Source: Ochotona curzoniae
Lineage: Eukaryota; Chordata; Mammalia; Lagomorpha; Ochotonidae
Reading direction: 5' to 3'
DNA length: 64,000 nucleotides
Assembly: GCF_017591425.1 (NCBI RefSeq)
Contig: NW_024466599.1
Location: forward strand, 76,736,501-76,800,500
In this document: positions 45,020-57,588 of the stretch, piece by piece
How the letters are laid out: each line of letters begins with the position of its first letter
Position numbering within the stretch: the first letter of the stretch is position 1
The notes under the pieces: generated by a model
The model's database searches: none
Seen by the model: the letters and a program-made list of their open reading frames with translations, nothing else
Told to the model about the DNA's origin: nothing
Translations under genes and position numbers: made by a program

Positions 45020-45110
45020 AAATCAAAAACCAGTGGCTCAGAAGCACTAAGTAAGTCACTCATGCCCGAGGCCCCAGTGGTAAATCCAGGAAGTGACCAC
45101 AGTTTTATTT
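45020..45110 (-). repeat. MIR-like fragment, reverse
   Basis: 'CAGTGGCTCAGAAGCACTAA', 'GTAAGTCACTCATGCCCGAG' and 'GTAAATCCAGGAAGTGACC' follow the antisense MIR core (GAGGTTAAGTAACTTGCCC... type). Divergence is high. Confidence 0.45.
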
Positions 45111-46274
45111 TGGTCATTTTTACCCTCTGCTGTGCTCCATGCTTCCTGGCACAGAGCAACCTGGAGAGAGCCGGGTGAGAGAAAGGCATCTACTGAATGG
45201 AACGATCAGTTCAAGTGATGGCAAGTGATCTCTGGCACAGTGCACTCATGCCCTTAGCACTCATTTTCTGCCTGAATGATTGGGCTATCAAAGCGAAATG
45301 GCCTGCTAGCGAAGTTTAAGGAGAAGTCATCTTCCTCTTCATTTTTCTTCAGACTGGAGCCACTTTATTTTCAAGTTGTACAAGCATGACACATCTATTT
45401 TTTTTTAAGAGCTAAGAGAATCCCATCTACTGGTCAAGCTCTAATGTATTTCCGATAAGGTTCTGGTCTCACACTTATTAGCTCTTATGTTTTGCACTGT
45501 GAATTTTCACTCTAGATTTCTTTTTTTTTTTTTTGTATTTGTTAAGTTATAAAACGTGAGATGATAGTTTGGATTTAGGATAATGATGTACATGATAAGG
45601 CTTAGTATTTTGGAAATGGGAAGCATTACCAAGCATAACAGAAACATCTAAACTAAATGACCTCAACATCAGGAAGCGTCCTACTGCATTGGACGTTTTC
45701 TTCCAGTGAGAGAGCTGCTTTGGGTGTCTCTAGATGATGAATTTGTTTTTAGAAATGAGCCAGGGTTTTCATGCAGAAAATGTTTCATCCTCGAGAGATT
45801 GACAATGCATATGTAGTAGAATTGACAGCAACAAACCCTTTTATTCAAGCCTATCAACTACCAAAATACAAGACCATGATTGACATGAAACAAACATTTT
45901 CTACAGTGAAGGACTTTATTTCCTTTGCTTTGGGTTAATTTTCCATTTGTGCCTCCAAAACTTCTGATCTGCTTCCTCACAAGACTCCGAAATACATCCT
46001 GCAGGGGTCACGTGATCATTTGCAGAACCTTTGTTCATTGCCTTGCATTTCACCTGAGTTAGAATTTATGAAGCTTGCAGTCACCGAGGAGCTCTGGCAA
46101 ACAGATACAAAGTGCAACGACTCCACTCTCATGATGTTATTCATATGAGATTCAGTTATCATGTTTATTTCTTTGTGCAATGAAAGCCATCAATGGCAAA
46201 GCCTGGTCATTAAAATAAGATATTATAGAAATTTTGAAATGACTTTTGAGATACAATATTGTACATTATTGTCT
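45111..46274. other. unique sequence, no gene seen
   Basis: AT-rich, with a T-run near 45520 lacking a recognisable element beside it. Confidence 0.5.
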
Positions 46275-46490
46275 ATTTTTTTTACAGGCAGGAAGATACA
46301 GAAAAGCTCCCATAGCTGCTTCCCTCCCTCAATGCCTACACTGCCACTGGCTGGACTGAAGCTAAAGCCAGGAGCCAAGCACTCCATGCAAGCATTGCAT
46401 GTGTGGGACGGGAACCAGATCTCCTGAGCCATCACCAGGTTTGCCTTTCAGGATGAACCTGAGTGGGAAAGCAGAATTGGGGCTTTAAGC
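46275..46490 (-). repeat. old CSINE, reverse
   Basis: 'AAAGCCAGGAGCCAAGCACT', 'TCTCCTGAGCCATCACCAGG' and 'TTTCAGGATGAACCTGAGTG' are antisense blocks of the older subfamily. The (GA)n part is lost. Confidence 0.65.
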
Positions 46491-46607
46491 ACGTTTGCAA
46501 TCTAGGGAATGGGGTATTTTTTTTTTCTACTTTAAATGCAGCCATTACTCACTCAACAGAGCAGGATGACTGATCTTTGTTATAGAAAGAGGTAGCATAA
46601 GGAAATT

Positions 46608-46609
46608 CC

Positions 46610-46643
<34 letters not shown>

Positions 46644-46644
46644 A
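46608..46644. repeat. (TA)n(TG)n compound microsatellite
   Basis: A pure TA run passes into TG repeats. Confidence 0.93.
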
Positions 46645-46877
46645 TCAGTGTGTTTCTCAATATTAATATTTTTCATAGAAGTGACTCCTCCATTAAAATC
46701 CCCCATCTCTCTCCAAAAAGATCCCTTCAAACTGGTCACCCTTAGTTTTTACTCAGAGCAATATAACAGTTGTTAACGAAATAGAACTTACTAAATACTT
46801 GATAGGCAGTAACTTAAGCAGACAAGCTTAGTATACAACAAGTTGGTGATTTAGTCTATGTTTAAATGCTTATGTTT

Positions 46878-47070
46878 TTGCATCTATTTGAATGTAAAAG
46901 TGACACAGCAGGTGGGAGAGAGAAGACCTTCCATCAGCTGGTTCACTCTTCAACAATGCACGCAACAACCAAGGCTGGGCCAGGCTGAAGCTCTGAACCT
47001 GGAACACTCTCTGGTACCCAAGCATTTGATCCATCACTTATTGTCTCCAAGGATGCATACTATTTTAATA
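46878..47070 (-). repeat. old CSINE fragment, reverse
   Basis: 'GGTGGGAGAGAGAAGACCTT', 'CATCAGCTGGTTCACTC', 'GCTGGGCCAGGCTGAAGCTC' and 'TTGTCTCCAAGGATGCATAC'. The head is missing. Confidence 0.7.
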
Positions 47071-47585
47071 CGATTATAATATTATGCTACAAGGTGGCAA
47101 AAACAATTGTAAATGAACTATCACATTACATAACCTTAAAGTCTGTAGATTATTTTCTTCAACTACTTACAATGACAGATATGATATGAAGAAAAGATTC
47201 TTCATCCATGAGGAACTTGCCATCTAGGTGGGTGATTGGAACATATACTTTTATAACCACAATGGTTTGGTAGAATGGTGCAAAGATATATTATGAGCCT
47301 ATGAAGAAGGAAATGGCGACTTCTTTATAGGAATGTAACTGCATCGTTGTCTCTCACACACATATATGCATAGATAAAAAAAATCCCTTTTTATCTTCTA
47401 ATGACCAAATGATGTCATCATTGTCTTCTTTTTAATATCGTGGTGGTAATGTGACATCCCTTCTGAGAAGTGGGGTCTTCTTCCTTCCGCAACTACGGAC
47501 TGAACGCCTGCTATGCCCCAGGAATGAATGCAGAATTTGATTGTAGAAGACTGCAAATGAACTAGTTGCTGCCTCAATGGATCTT

Positions 47586-47893
47586 TTCTGAAAAGACTCA
47601 TTTATTTTTATTGGAAAAATACATTTTTAAAGAGAGAAAGAGAGTAAAAGATCTTCCATCCTTTGCTTCACTTCCAAAGTGGCCACGACAGCAGGGGCTA
47701 AACTGATTCAAAGCCAGAAACCAGGAGCCCCTTCCCAGTCTCCCACGTGTGCAGAGTTCCAATTCTTTGGACTACCCTGTGCTGCTTTCTCAGACACGAT
47801 CAGGGAGCTGGATGGGACATGGAACAGCCAGGACACAAACCAGCACCCAAATGGGATGCCAGCACTTGCAAGTAGAGGTTTAGTATGCCAAGC
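47586..47893 (-). repeat. CSINE, reverse, perfect 14-bp TSD
   Basis: CCTCAATGGATCTT occurs at 47572-47585 and 47894-47907, identical. The body is more diverged than in the young copies ('TTCACTTCCAAAGTGGCCAC', 'GCACCCAAATGGGATGCCAG'), so it is middle-aged with a TSD that happens to be preserved. Confidence 0.92.
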
Positions 47894-47907
47894 CCTCAAT
47901 GGATCTT

Positions 47908-48289
47908 GAATTTCAACTCTGAAGGAAAGATAATTAGCATGGAAAATGGATAATGCAGTGTTAGGCAGTGGTAGGTGTTGTAAACAAATTCAAGAAAGCT
48001 GAAGAAGAGAGAATGCTAGAGAAATTCTTTAAGATGAGCCACAAGGATACATTTCTGAAATGGAGACCAGGAAGAAAAGGCCTAAAGGCAATGAGGGTTA
48101 CCACTACTTACTGCATTCTTTCTTAAATTAATTTGACTTTGTGATAAATTCATGCTGTACCTAAGTTCCAAGATGAATGAGACCTATCTCTTGACTTGAT
48201 AAAGTTTATTCACCAGTGAAAAAGACATAATTCCGTAAGCGGAATTGTACAGAAACATAACCGGAAATGTAACAAAAGTTACAAGTTCA
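47908..48289. other. unique sequence
   Basis: No feature recognised. Confidence 0.5.
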
Positions 48290-48412
48290 TTCGTTCCTTG
48301 GTTTCCATGGAAATGGGTTCTAGGAACCTCCAGGGACACTAGAATCTATGGATGCACAATTCCATGCTATAAAATGGCATAGTGTTTACACCCTACCTAT
48401 ATATCCTCCTGA
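48290..48412 (+). mobile_element. MER2-like (Tigger) fragment, second copy
   Basis: 'CGTTCCTTGGTTTCCATGGA', 'AATGGGTTCTAGGAACCTCC', 'GAATCTATGGATGCACAA' and 'CTATAAAATGGCATAGTGTT' follow the MER2 end closely. It covers part of the element that the copy at 1.8 kb also has. Confidence 0.7.
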
Positions 48413-50029
48413 GAGAATAGCAATAATGCTGAAAACAGTATAAAAACAGTGGGAACACTTATACTTGGTTATTTAGGGAACATTTACAAGGAAAAGTGTG
48501 CACATGTTCACTACACACATTTCTGAGGTCGGTCAAATTCATTGACTGTGTTACGTTACAATGTGTGTAGTGTGCTCAAAAGGCAAAATGGAACACATCA
48601 CAAATTTCTCACGGACCCACCTCCCGTGACACTTTGTATGCCACTATAAACAATTGTGACCTAATTCCAACAGCTGAGAGAAATACAGAGTGTTAGGAAC
48701 AAAGCTAGAAGCGATCTGTGTTTCTAACTGATTCTTTTGGCAGCTTTCATGACACTGAACTGCAGAAGGCTAAAGATGGGACCACCTAAAGGAAAGCAGC
48801 AATATCAACATGAGAAAATGGTGGCTCAGACAAGTAATGGAAATAACAGCGTCATTCATGGTGTGCAAGCAGAGTTGGCATCGGGTCAGGAAGTGTGGCG
48901 GGCCCTAAGAGTGATTCCACATGCAGAGGCTCAGTATAAACTTGGCATTTAAGCTTCTGGGCATCTACTTTTGCTTTTGACCTTCTCGTATCATAAATGA
49001 TGTCATCAAATAAGTATTATTCCAGAAATAATGAGGGAATAGTTTCTGTGACTTGGCAAAAGTTCAGAGCACCTACTGAAATGCTAGTACCAGCACTTTA
49101 TTACTGTGCCCCTGCATTACTGCCACAAAGGTCTACTTTGATAGAGAAATGAGCAATATTGGTTTGATGATCAAGTCCCTGTGTAGAAATACTTTGTAGA
49201 ACATAGTGAAGGCAGCCACTTTAGCCCCTCCTACCAATTAGCATACTCACAACATTACCTACTGAAGGGATGACAAACGGACAACAATTTATGTCAGAGG
49301 CCAGAAAAGTTTATCAAAACCATGCTTTTAAGTGAATTTTTCTACTCTTGAATCTAATTTTTGTTCTCTTCATGATTCCATTATTTCTTTAGGATATGTG
49401 TCAAAGTTACATCCTGTTTTCCCTTTCAAAAGCACTAATAACAGATTTTGGAGAATTATTTTATGATCAATAAGTTATACTTCATAAGCTTATAAGTAGT
49501 ATTTTTAAAGTACCAATATTTCCATTGCAATTAAGTTTTATCAGCCTTTTGTATTGAACTGAAAACAGAAAATTTTCATCATTATATTGAGTATGATTTC
49601 TAAAACACGGAAAGCATCTTCCTTGAAGGTATTTATGTGTGCACTCAGAATGTCCACTAAGATTGGCCCTCAGTTCTTCAGTCATGTTCATTCTTGCAAC
49701 ACTGTTGTCTTCTGATTCTTCCTCAAGTTCTACATTTATTTGATAAATTCCTAAAGAACAAGCGGGTGGATGGTTTTCTTTCTCTCTCTCTCTCTTCTGT
49801 CTCTCTAGCTCTAGATAGATAGATAGATAGATATGCATATATACATATAAATATATGTATATATAAAATAAATCTCAAAAACAAAACAAGACTCGAGTTA
49901 TCCTTGAACATTTTCTTTTCCATTACATTTCCCAGGTTCCCCCTAGCAATCAGTGGTTCTGTTCTTCAGTATTTTGTTGTAATGCCAACAAATAATGTGC
50001 CAAGCACTGCGGTACTCATGCCTCCATAT
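48413..50029. other. unique sequence, then CT-rich and GATA/TATA microsatellite
   Basis: No gene seen. (TC)n at about 49780-49805 and a GATA then ATAT/ATGT run at 49810-49866. Confidence 0.55.
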
Positions 50030-50138
50030 GTAACCTTTTCCACTGGGTTGTAAGCCTCGTAAGAGAGGGAATCTTCTTAAATTCATTTGTTACCCAATAT
50101 CTAGCACATGACACAATATAGATCTTTGTAGAATAACC
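50030..50138 (+). repeat. L2 LINE 3' end
   Basis: 'CACTGGGTTGTAAGCCTCGT', 'AAGAGAGGGAATCTTC', 'CAATATCTAGCACATGACAC' and 'TCTTTGTAGAATAA' match the L2 3' end (CACTAGACTGTAAGCTCC... CTAGCACAGTGCCTGG...). It is old and not mobile. Confidence 0.7.
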
Positions 50139-50194
50139 ACTGGTATCATGTGATCAATTTTATGTGTTGTGTTTGTATAATTATACTTCACTTC

Positions 50195-50430
50195 TTTTTT
50201 TTAATGGACATATATATTCAAAATATAGAGTAATATAAAGGGAAGAAATAAGAGAGAGAGGCCGAGAGGCCTTCCATCTAATAGTTCATTCCTCACATGG
50301 CTGCAATAGCTAACTTTGGACCAAGCTAAAGCCAGGAGTGTGCAGCATCTTCTGGGTCTCAGGCATGGATGACAAGGGCTCAAGATGTTAGATCATTTTT
50401 CACTGCTTTCCCAACAAACTATCCAGTTTG
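50195..50430 (-). repeat. old CSINE, reverse
   Basis: 'GAGAGGCCTTCCATCTAATA', 'GTTCATTCCTCACATGGCTG', 'GCTAAAGCCAGGAGTGTGCA' and 'TTCACTGCTTTCCCAAC'. Confidence 0.7.
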
Positions 50431-50862
50431 TTGGAAAGAAATAGAGTGGAAGCTCATATTCACCCATTGTTCAGATACATATTCTGGGAGGCTGGTAAAT
50501 CTGTTAAACAGTTTTACTAAGTGCTATATCTTATTTTATTCAGTATCCTTCCATATTACAGAAGAATGTTTCTAATAGAGTGTTCCAGGAACCGCTGTTG
50601 ATGCTCTGTTGTCCTCAAAATTAGATGCAAATTCCTCACTAGATGACATCTACTTCGCAGTCCCATCCTCCGTTTCTTCCTAGATTCAGATTCAATGAAG
50701 CATCCCCTTCCCAGTACATGTATGACTGTCTCTGACTGTTGGCAAAATAGATTCTATATCCTGTTGACAGATTCCTACACCTCAACTCTTCTCACAACCA
50801 GGCTCATGGCCATGTTCACTGAGCAACCTTTCCCCAGGATCTCCAATAAAAAGATAGCTTTC

Positions 50863-51176
50863 AGGCCCAGAGTGATAGCCTAGCAGCTAAAGCCCTGGCC
50901 TTGCGCGTATGAGGATCCCATATGGGCATCGGTTCTAATCCCGGCAGCCCTGCTTCCCACCCAGCTCCTTGCTTGTGGCCTGGCAAAGCAGTCGAGGACG
51001 GCCCAAAGCCTTGGGATCCTGCACCCGCGTGGGAGACACAGAAGGGGCTCTGGTCTCCTGGTTTTGGATCAGCTCAGCCCCAGGCATTACAACCACTTGG
51101 GGAGTGATTCATCAGATGGAAGATCTTCTCTATATAACTGACTTTCCAATAAAAACAAATACATCTTTCAAAAATT
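50863..51176 (+). repeat. CSINE, forward, with TSD
   Basis: AAAAAGATAGCTTTC (50848-50862) and AAAAAGGTAGCTTTC (51177-51191) match at 14 of 15. Head 'AGGCCCAGAGTGATAGCCTA', 'ATCGGTTCTAATCCCGGC', tail 'CCAATAAAAACAAATACATC'. A small gap shortens the CT-rich part. Confidence 0.95.
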
Positions 51177-51319
51177 AAAAAGGTAGCTTTCTGCTTCTGA
51201 TATATGTGACACAGCGTGCCCAGTTTGTCTGTAACACTTGGATTTGTCATTTCTGTTATGCCTTTTCTTTTGTGTGTTTATATGTTATTTTGTGGAATTC
51301 CATTTTCATTAATGGCCTG

Positions 51320-51440
51320 TAATCACTTTGAAGTCAGGACGTAGATTTGCATCATCTTTAAAATTAGCACAGTATTTGCTTGCTGAACAATTATGTACAT
51401 AACACATGCTAATCATTTAATTGACTAGTGAGTCATTATA
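51320..51440 (+). repeat. possible L2 3' end
   Basis: 'CCTGTAATCACTTTGAAGTC', 'AGGACGTAGATTTGCATC' and 'TTAGCACAGTATTTGCTTGC' loosely follow the L2 end. It is much weaker than the copy at 50.03 kb. Confidence 0.35.
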
Positions 51441-54400
51441 TTATTAGATCAACATTGAAGCTGCAAATAAATACTTGCCTTACAAATAGAAATATGCTTC
51501 TCAACTTTCCAACTTTCGTTTTTCCAAAAAAGTATATAGATGCTTTGTCCTATGATTGAAAATGCACCGAAAATAGAGATGAGAGGCAATTGCAATTCAC
51601 CCACATCAGTCAAAAGCTGTCAGATCCTCTGCTCCTGACACTAATGGGATCTTCTGAAAATCAAGGAGCCGATGACAGTCCATAATGCAAGGTGGCCTAG
51701 CAGGAATCTCTGTGATCCTGCCTCTCTAGAGATGGCCGTGACACATGAGGAGTCAGCTTTCATCCCACACCAACAGATGGCTTCAAACAACACACAGCCA
51801 GACCTCCCGGGCTCAGCTCTAAAGCACTCAGACCAGCTTGAGAAATCAAAAATTAAAATCTAAAGAACAAACAGCATTTCCTGGGGATGGGCAGGGAAGT
51901 GAGTCAGTAAGCTGAAAGCAATTATCAACTGATTTTCAGTTTCTACCTGCTGTTTTCTTAAATGACCTGCTACAGGAGAGGAATTTGATGATGGGAAAGA
52001 GGCAAGCATCAGAAAAACATGTTTGTGATTTCTACTTCCAGTAGTTACAAAGAAAAATGTTAAAGCATCAAAGGAAATGTGAAGAAGAAAATAAAATCCA
52101 TATTTATTACTAGCATCCTTCCTTCTATTGCAAGAGAAAACGAACGACTAAAGAAATCTCTATTTGTGTTGATCCAGGTGCATTAAAGAAGAGCATCTAA
52201 AACTTTGCATCCAGCTGTTTACAGAAGATGATGTAAACCTCATTGAAAGAAACAAATGAATAAATGATGTCAAAAAGATACTGTCTAAACTGTGTGAAGC
52301 ATCAGTCAATGGGGTTATTTGTTTCCTCATTCTGCCAACTGGAACTCCAACTAAATCCACTAAAACAAACACCTGTCTTAATCTGTAGTATCGATGGCAT
52401 TTACAGGGTAGACAAGAAAATTTGTACATGAAGCCACATCACCCACATAATAGAGAGCTGACCGTGTTTGATTCTCAGATGATACTTGATTTCGAATCAG
52501 GAGAGGAAGAAAGGTAAGGGAAACAGGAATTCAAATACCACCAGTTTTCATACTAACAAGGCCTGAAGAAGGTGACACCCAGAAGGATGGAACTAGATAC
52601 AAATGAGGCAAATACACAGAGAACTAGGATGGGCACATTGGGGAAGCAGAGAGAGATGATCTGAGAAATTTGGATGTACTATAAATTCCTTCTCGATTTT
52701 TTTTTTGAGAGATTTGGCTGGAGGTTAATGTCAAAGACAATTGATCATTTTTACACTTCCCCTTCAAACTCCTTTCATTTTTACACTTTCTGCCTATGAA
52801 ACTCCTTTCACAAGGAATCATAACACTTACTAGAGTTATAACAGACCAATATTTTTTCCCAATCTTGATAGGGGTTTTTCTCTCATATGTATATTCTTCT
52901 AAGACAAATGCATATTAGTATCACTTAATAAGTGGATTCAGTCCTCTTGCCTACATACTCCTTTAAGAAAAAAAAAATGTCTTTTTCTAGTAGATTTTTT
53001 TCCCTTCTTATAATCACTGTTACTAACCAAATACATGTCAATTACTTTCTAGTTCATGTCAGGCATTATTTTGGGCACAGCCACAGAGGACAAGTACATT
53101 TTTCCCTTGCGATCCAGGGCTGCACATCCAACAGCACATATATAGGAAAGGGATAGAGTGAAATGTAAATTGCATCCATGTATGGAGAAGGCAACACAAA
53201 GTCTTACTGATGATTGGTGGATAGAGGAAGTAACATTTATGAAGTAATGCTTAGCAACATTTAAGGAAGAATTGGCACTCGCCTCGCCAAAAAACAATTA
53301 GCAATTGAAGCAGCAGAGTTTAGGTAAAGGCACAAAATGGTGGTATACACAGGCTTAGAGAAGTTTGATGTGGGGGAGCACAGCGGATGTTCTTCCAGGA
53401 GGAAAATGGGCTGGGCAAACATAAAAAAGATTCGAGAGATACCATGCGAATCCCTCAGGTGTGTGTAGGTTAGATGTGAATACAATGCCATTTTATATAA
53501 TGCTATGTGCCTCCAAGCAGTCAGAGAGATTGGTAGTATTTCTCAAAACCAAATCACCCCACGGAATCTGAGGATGTGAAATCTTAGATTGTAACCAGGG
53601 TTATACAGAAGCCACTTTCTCAAAGTTAACAAGCTAAAGAGAGAAGTCATCATTCTCATCATTTTGGAACCAGGACTCACAAAAGCAATAATCCCTTCCC
53701 CCAGTTCACCATTTTCAAGCCCTTTTCAAGCATTTTTTTTTTTTTTCCTTCTCAGATGTGTGAGTCTGTTAACGATCTCCAAATATCATGTGGGTCAATA
53801 GTTTTCAATATCTGAGACATACATCTGGCATCCTGGGAGATTTCCCCTTTCCATGTTCGCATTGTAATACTGAGGTATAGGCCACAGTCACACAGCTCCT
53901 TACTTAATTTGCAGCAGGTTGGTGGAGAGGAGAGGACCTGTTTGCTCAAAGGTCTCCAGGCTTCTGTTCCGGCCTGCCCTTACTGAAACTACAAACACTG
54001 GCCTTTCTCCTTCCCCAGGAAGGGCACCAGGACACTTGATCAAGGCGAAGGTTCTTTGTTGTCCGCTGTTGCAATGCCAGAATCATAGGCAATGTCTGCC
54101 ACATACCGCAAGTTGTTGAATAAATAGATCTTTGATATTTTTTTTAAAGAACACCCTTAGATAATCCAAGTAAGCTATTTCAGTGTGTGCAAGTTACACA
54201 TTTTCTGCCACCCAAAATTGCAAATGCCGTTACTCTCTTCGTAGCTATAATTAAGCAAAATTACCAAAAACGTGGATGACAGATGTTTAAAAAAAAAATC
54301 CTCTTGGACATTCCAGTCTTGCCAGCTGAGCGCGGCAGTGTGGCAGGCAGGCCCACTTGTGTTGCTGAGTGCTTTCTTGCTTCTGATTTCCTGGGCAGAT

Positions 54401-55263
54401 GCCCTTCACACTTCCTGTCAGAGCACCTGTGTTGGTGTATGGTTTTGCTCTAACTCTGGACTCAGTGTTCTATGCACTCCAGAAAACAGCAGGAGAGAGA
54501 ATGAAGGCGGAGGGTGGCCAGGTCATCACATCTTTTCCAGAAATTAACAGGCACATTTAGAAACAGTGGGCATAAAATAAACAAACCTTTCAGTAAACGT
54601 GCCATTCAGAAAAACTGTGGCTGTGCAGGGAGGAAGCACATCGCACGTCCAACCCCACAGGAGCTTTGGGGAGCGGTTGCAACCAGCACCGTGATAAAGG
54701 GTAAATACTGATTCCGGTGGTTAAGTTCAAGTGAACAAAGATCTTGACCTCGCTCTTTGTGCCCAAACCTGAAGACAGGTGAGAGACAGGAGCTGGGAAG
54801 CGGAAGGGCAGACAGAAAACAAATGTCTGCTAATGCCAGCTGGGTTCTGGAAAGTACAGATGGTTCCAGCAGGAAGCAGGCATCAGCCAACCCAGAAACA
54901 ATGACACACACAGCATACTGCAAGCTGTCTATAGGAGGACAGCAGAGTGACGGGAAGCTGCACTTCAGAAAGAGATGTGCAGTGAGTGGGAGGAGGACAG
55001 GTGGGGAGGCGGGGAGGAGGCTCCTAGCAGGCAGCTCCTTCTCTGGCCAGGTGCTCCAGGCTGTGTGCCTCCACCACAAACAGTCCCCAGGAGAGGTTCA
55101 GGACCACTGTCGGAAAAAATCAGAAAGCCTCCCTCAGTGCACCAGAACAATAAGATGCTTTCCTCAGGCCTGCCTTTGCTTAAAACACGGCCTTAGACTC
55201 TCAGAAGCTCCGACTCACCTAGAACATGGAGACAGAAATTCCTAGACAGAAACACGCTCCTTA
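51441..55263. other. unique sequence, no gene seen
   Basis: Almost 4 kb without a young repeat. Around 54.6-55.24 kb the sequence is GC-richer and open on both strands (157 codons on minus, 162 on plus), which argues for chance. A T-run at about 53731 stands alone. Possible but unproven worn DNA-transposon or LINE pieces lie near 53.1-53.8 kb. Confidence 0.45.
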
Positions 55264-55274
55264 AGATCCAAAGC

Positions 55275-55618
55275 CGGGCCAGGGGCAGTGGCCTAGCAGC
55301 TAAAGTCCTCACCTTGAACTCGCCAGGATCCCATATGGGCACTGCTTCTGATCCTGGCTGCTCCACTTCCCATCCAGCTCCCTGCTTGAGGCCTGGGAAA
55401 GCAGTCGAGGGCGGCCCAAAACCTTGGGACCTTGTACCCACATGGGAGACCCGGAAGAGGTTCCTGTTTCCCAGCTTCGGATTGACGCAGCACCAGACGT
55501 TGCGCTCACTTGGGGAGTGAATCATCAGACAGAAGAACTTCCTCTCTGTCTCTCCTCCTCTCTGTATATCTGACTTTGTAATAAAAAAAAAAATAAATCT
55601 TAAAAGAAAAAAAAAAAA
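55275..55618 (+). repeat. young CSINE, forward, with TSD
   Basis: AGATCCAAAGC (55264-55274) and AGATCAAAAGC (55619-55629) flank it. The head 'GGGCCAGGGGCAGTGGCCTA' is followed by the full-length body and a long A-rich tail with interruptions. Confidence 0.94.
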
Positions 55619-55629
55619 AGATCAAAAGC

Positions 55630-56673
55630 GAACAGTTGAAGAGAATTGATGTTTCTGAGTTGTGTGTGTCCTTAAAAATACTGGGTAACATAAGATTCCT
55701 TTTCCTCCTGTTCAAAGTGCATCCTAGCATTCAGATGTTGGCCCATTGTGAAGCTCACGTGCCACACAGTGGGTGCTGAAGACACAGGCGGGTCTTCACC
55801 GGTTACCTGTCACACTGTGGTGCTGATCTCCGAAGGACACAGTGCACCTGTTACAGCAATAACCTGCTGAGAACAGCTGGGTTGGAAGCACAGCGCTTGC
55901 ACTGGCTTTCTTTTTCTTTTTCTTTTCCGAAGTGTTTACCTTGCCTGCACAGTGATGCCCTTCACTTTACCTGGAGGAAAATACTGTTTTGAAAGTCAGC
56001 ACCAAAAATAGCCCCACACAGTACAAGAATTGCTCAGGGTCCATCATTCATCTTGCTCCACTTCATGGCCCTCTATTTCCCCATTTCCACAAGTGACAAT
56101 GTACATAATACTATCGCCCTACACAGTCAGGGGTAAAATTTAAATTTTCTTAAAGGAGAAAAAAAAAGTACTGTGTGAAGAAGCAGATAGCTAACATTTT
56201 TAAACACAGCCTGGATTCTTATAAAAAAAAAAAAACACCTAGGGACCAATTATCTTTATCTCAAAATTAATTCTGTCATAATGAATATTCATTATCTTCC
56301 CACTAGTGTTATCAGAATGGAGTCATAGAAAATAGCTACTTGACTGTGCATCTCGTGGTGTCTAACCTGTAAACCAGATGCTAACTACCTCCCAGGCCCC
56401 TCAGAGCGCCCCCGGGTGGCTTGTATGAGTAAGTTCAGTAGGCCAGAAGATACCAAACAGTTGACCTGGCCATGACATCATTCCTTTTTGACTTGGTTAT
56501 ACACAAGAAAAACAACCCCTCTACCGCTCCTGGAATTTTTCTTTCTGACTACACTTGTCTGTAAATAACCATAGGAGATCAATTTCAGGAAACTCCTGTG
56601 AATTTAAAATTCCTAGATGCTCAAGTTGTTGCATAAAAAGGTAGAGAATTGCATATTACTTTTACAATCCTTT
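55630..56673. other. unique sequence, no gene seen
   Basis: Short A-runs near 56158 and 56223 and a TTTTTC-rich run near 55907. Nothing else seen. Confidence 0.5.
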
Positions 56674-56687
56674 CATATATTTCTTTC

Positions 56688-57013
56688 ATATTTTTTCATT
56701 GCAAAGTCAGATGTACAGAGAGGAGGAGAGACAGAAAGGAAGATCTTCCTTCCATCCGATGATTCACTCCCCAAGTGAGTGCAACAGCCAATGCTATGCC
56801 CATCCAAAGCCAGGAGCCAGGAACTTCTTCCAGGTCTCCCACGCAGGTACAGGGTCCCAAAGCTTTGGGCCGTCCTCGACTGCTTTCCCAAGTCACAGAC
56901 AGGGAGCTGGATGGGAAGTGGAGCAGCCGGGATTAGAACCAGCACCCATATGGGATCCTGGCATGTTCAAGGCAAGAACTTTAGCCACTAGGCCACTGTG
57001 CTGGGCCCCCTCT
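56688..57013 (-). repeat. young CSINE, reverse
   Basis: 'TTCATTGCAAAGTCAGATGT', 'GATGATTCACTCCCCAAGTG', 'GGATTAGAACCAGCACCCAT' and antisense head 'GGCCACTGTGCTGGGCC'. CATATATTTCTTTC before and CAGATATTTCTCTC after look like a TSD that has since changed. Confidence 0.92.
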
Positions 57014-57499
57014 CAGATATTTCTCTCTCTCTCTCTTTTTTTTTTCACTAATGTAGAGAAGAGATTCCATGCATTTCAGAGGTACAGTTCCAACAAACTG
57101 ACCACAATGCCGCCTTTGCCTATTTCCCTTCAATACTCCTTCCTCCCTTTCCAAAGGACATTATTTGAATTCGTCAATAATTATATTTAATTCCTCAATA
57201 ATTATAATATTTAACAAGTGAAACCAAAATCACAATTTCACTGGAATACACACATGGCTAAAAGTGACAACCATGTCTTCAAGCCACCATTTCATCCTCT
57301 ACTTGCTGCTGCTTACTAACTCTCCTATATTTCAATTCTTACTTTTGATAACCACTGGATTATACATGTTGGTTTGTTATACTGTATCATATCTGTAATA
57401 ACAGAAAAATGTTTGGAAATGGTTTACATGGAATAGTTTGCTTCCAAGTGTTTTTGGTCTTTGCTTGGTTGAATCCACAGAGACAAAGCTACTCCTGGG
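57014..57499. other. unique sequence
   Basis: A CT/T-rich start (57024-57045), then nothing recognised. Confidence 0.5.
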
Positions 57500-57588
57500 T
57501 CAGGGCCTGTGTTGGGCCTCAGTGGATTAAACTAGCGTCTGCAAACTCCAACATCCCATATAAGCACCTGTTAAGAGTAGGATGCTCC
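57500..57588 (+). repeat. old CSINE, left half
   Basis: 'GGCCTGTGTTGGGCCTCAGT', 'GGATTAAACTAGCGTCTGC', 'ACATCCCATATAAGCACCTG' and 'GAGTAGGATGCTCC' form the head and B-box side of one SINE. The rest resumes at about 58131 after an LTR. Confidence 0.75.

Noticed and set aside
54606..55245. Overlapping 157- and 162-codon frames on opposite strands
   Set aside because: Tempting as a GC-richer exon, but both strands are open over the same stretch, with no domain, splice signals or codon pattern that I can defend.
56699..57190. 163-codon open frame
   Set aside because: It runs through a reverse CSINE and into T-rich sequence; a repeat artefact.
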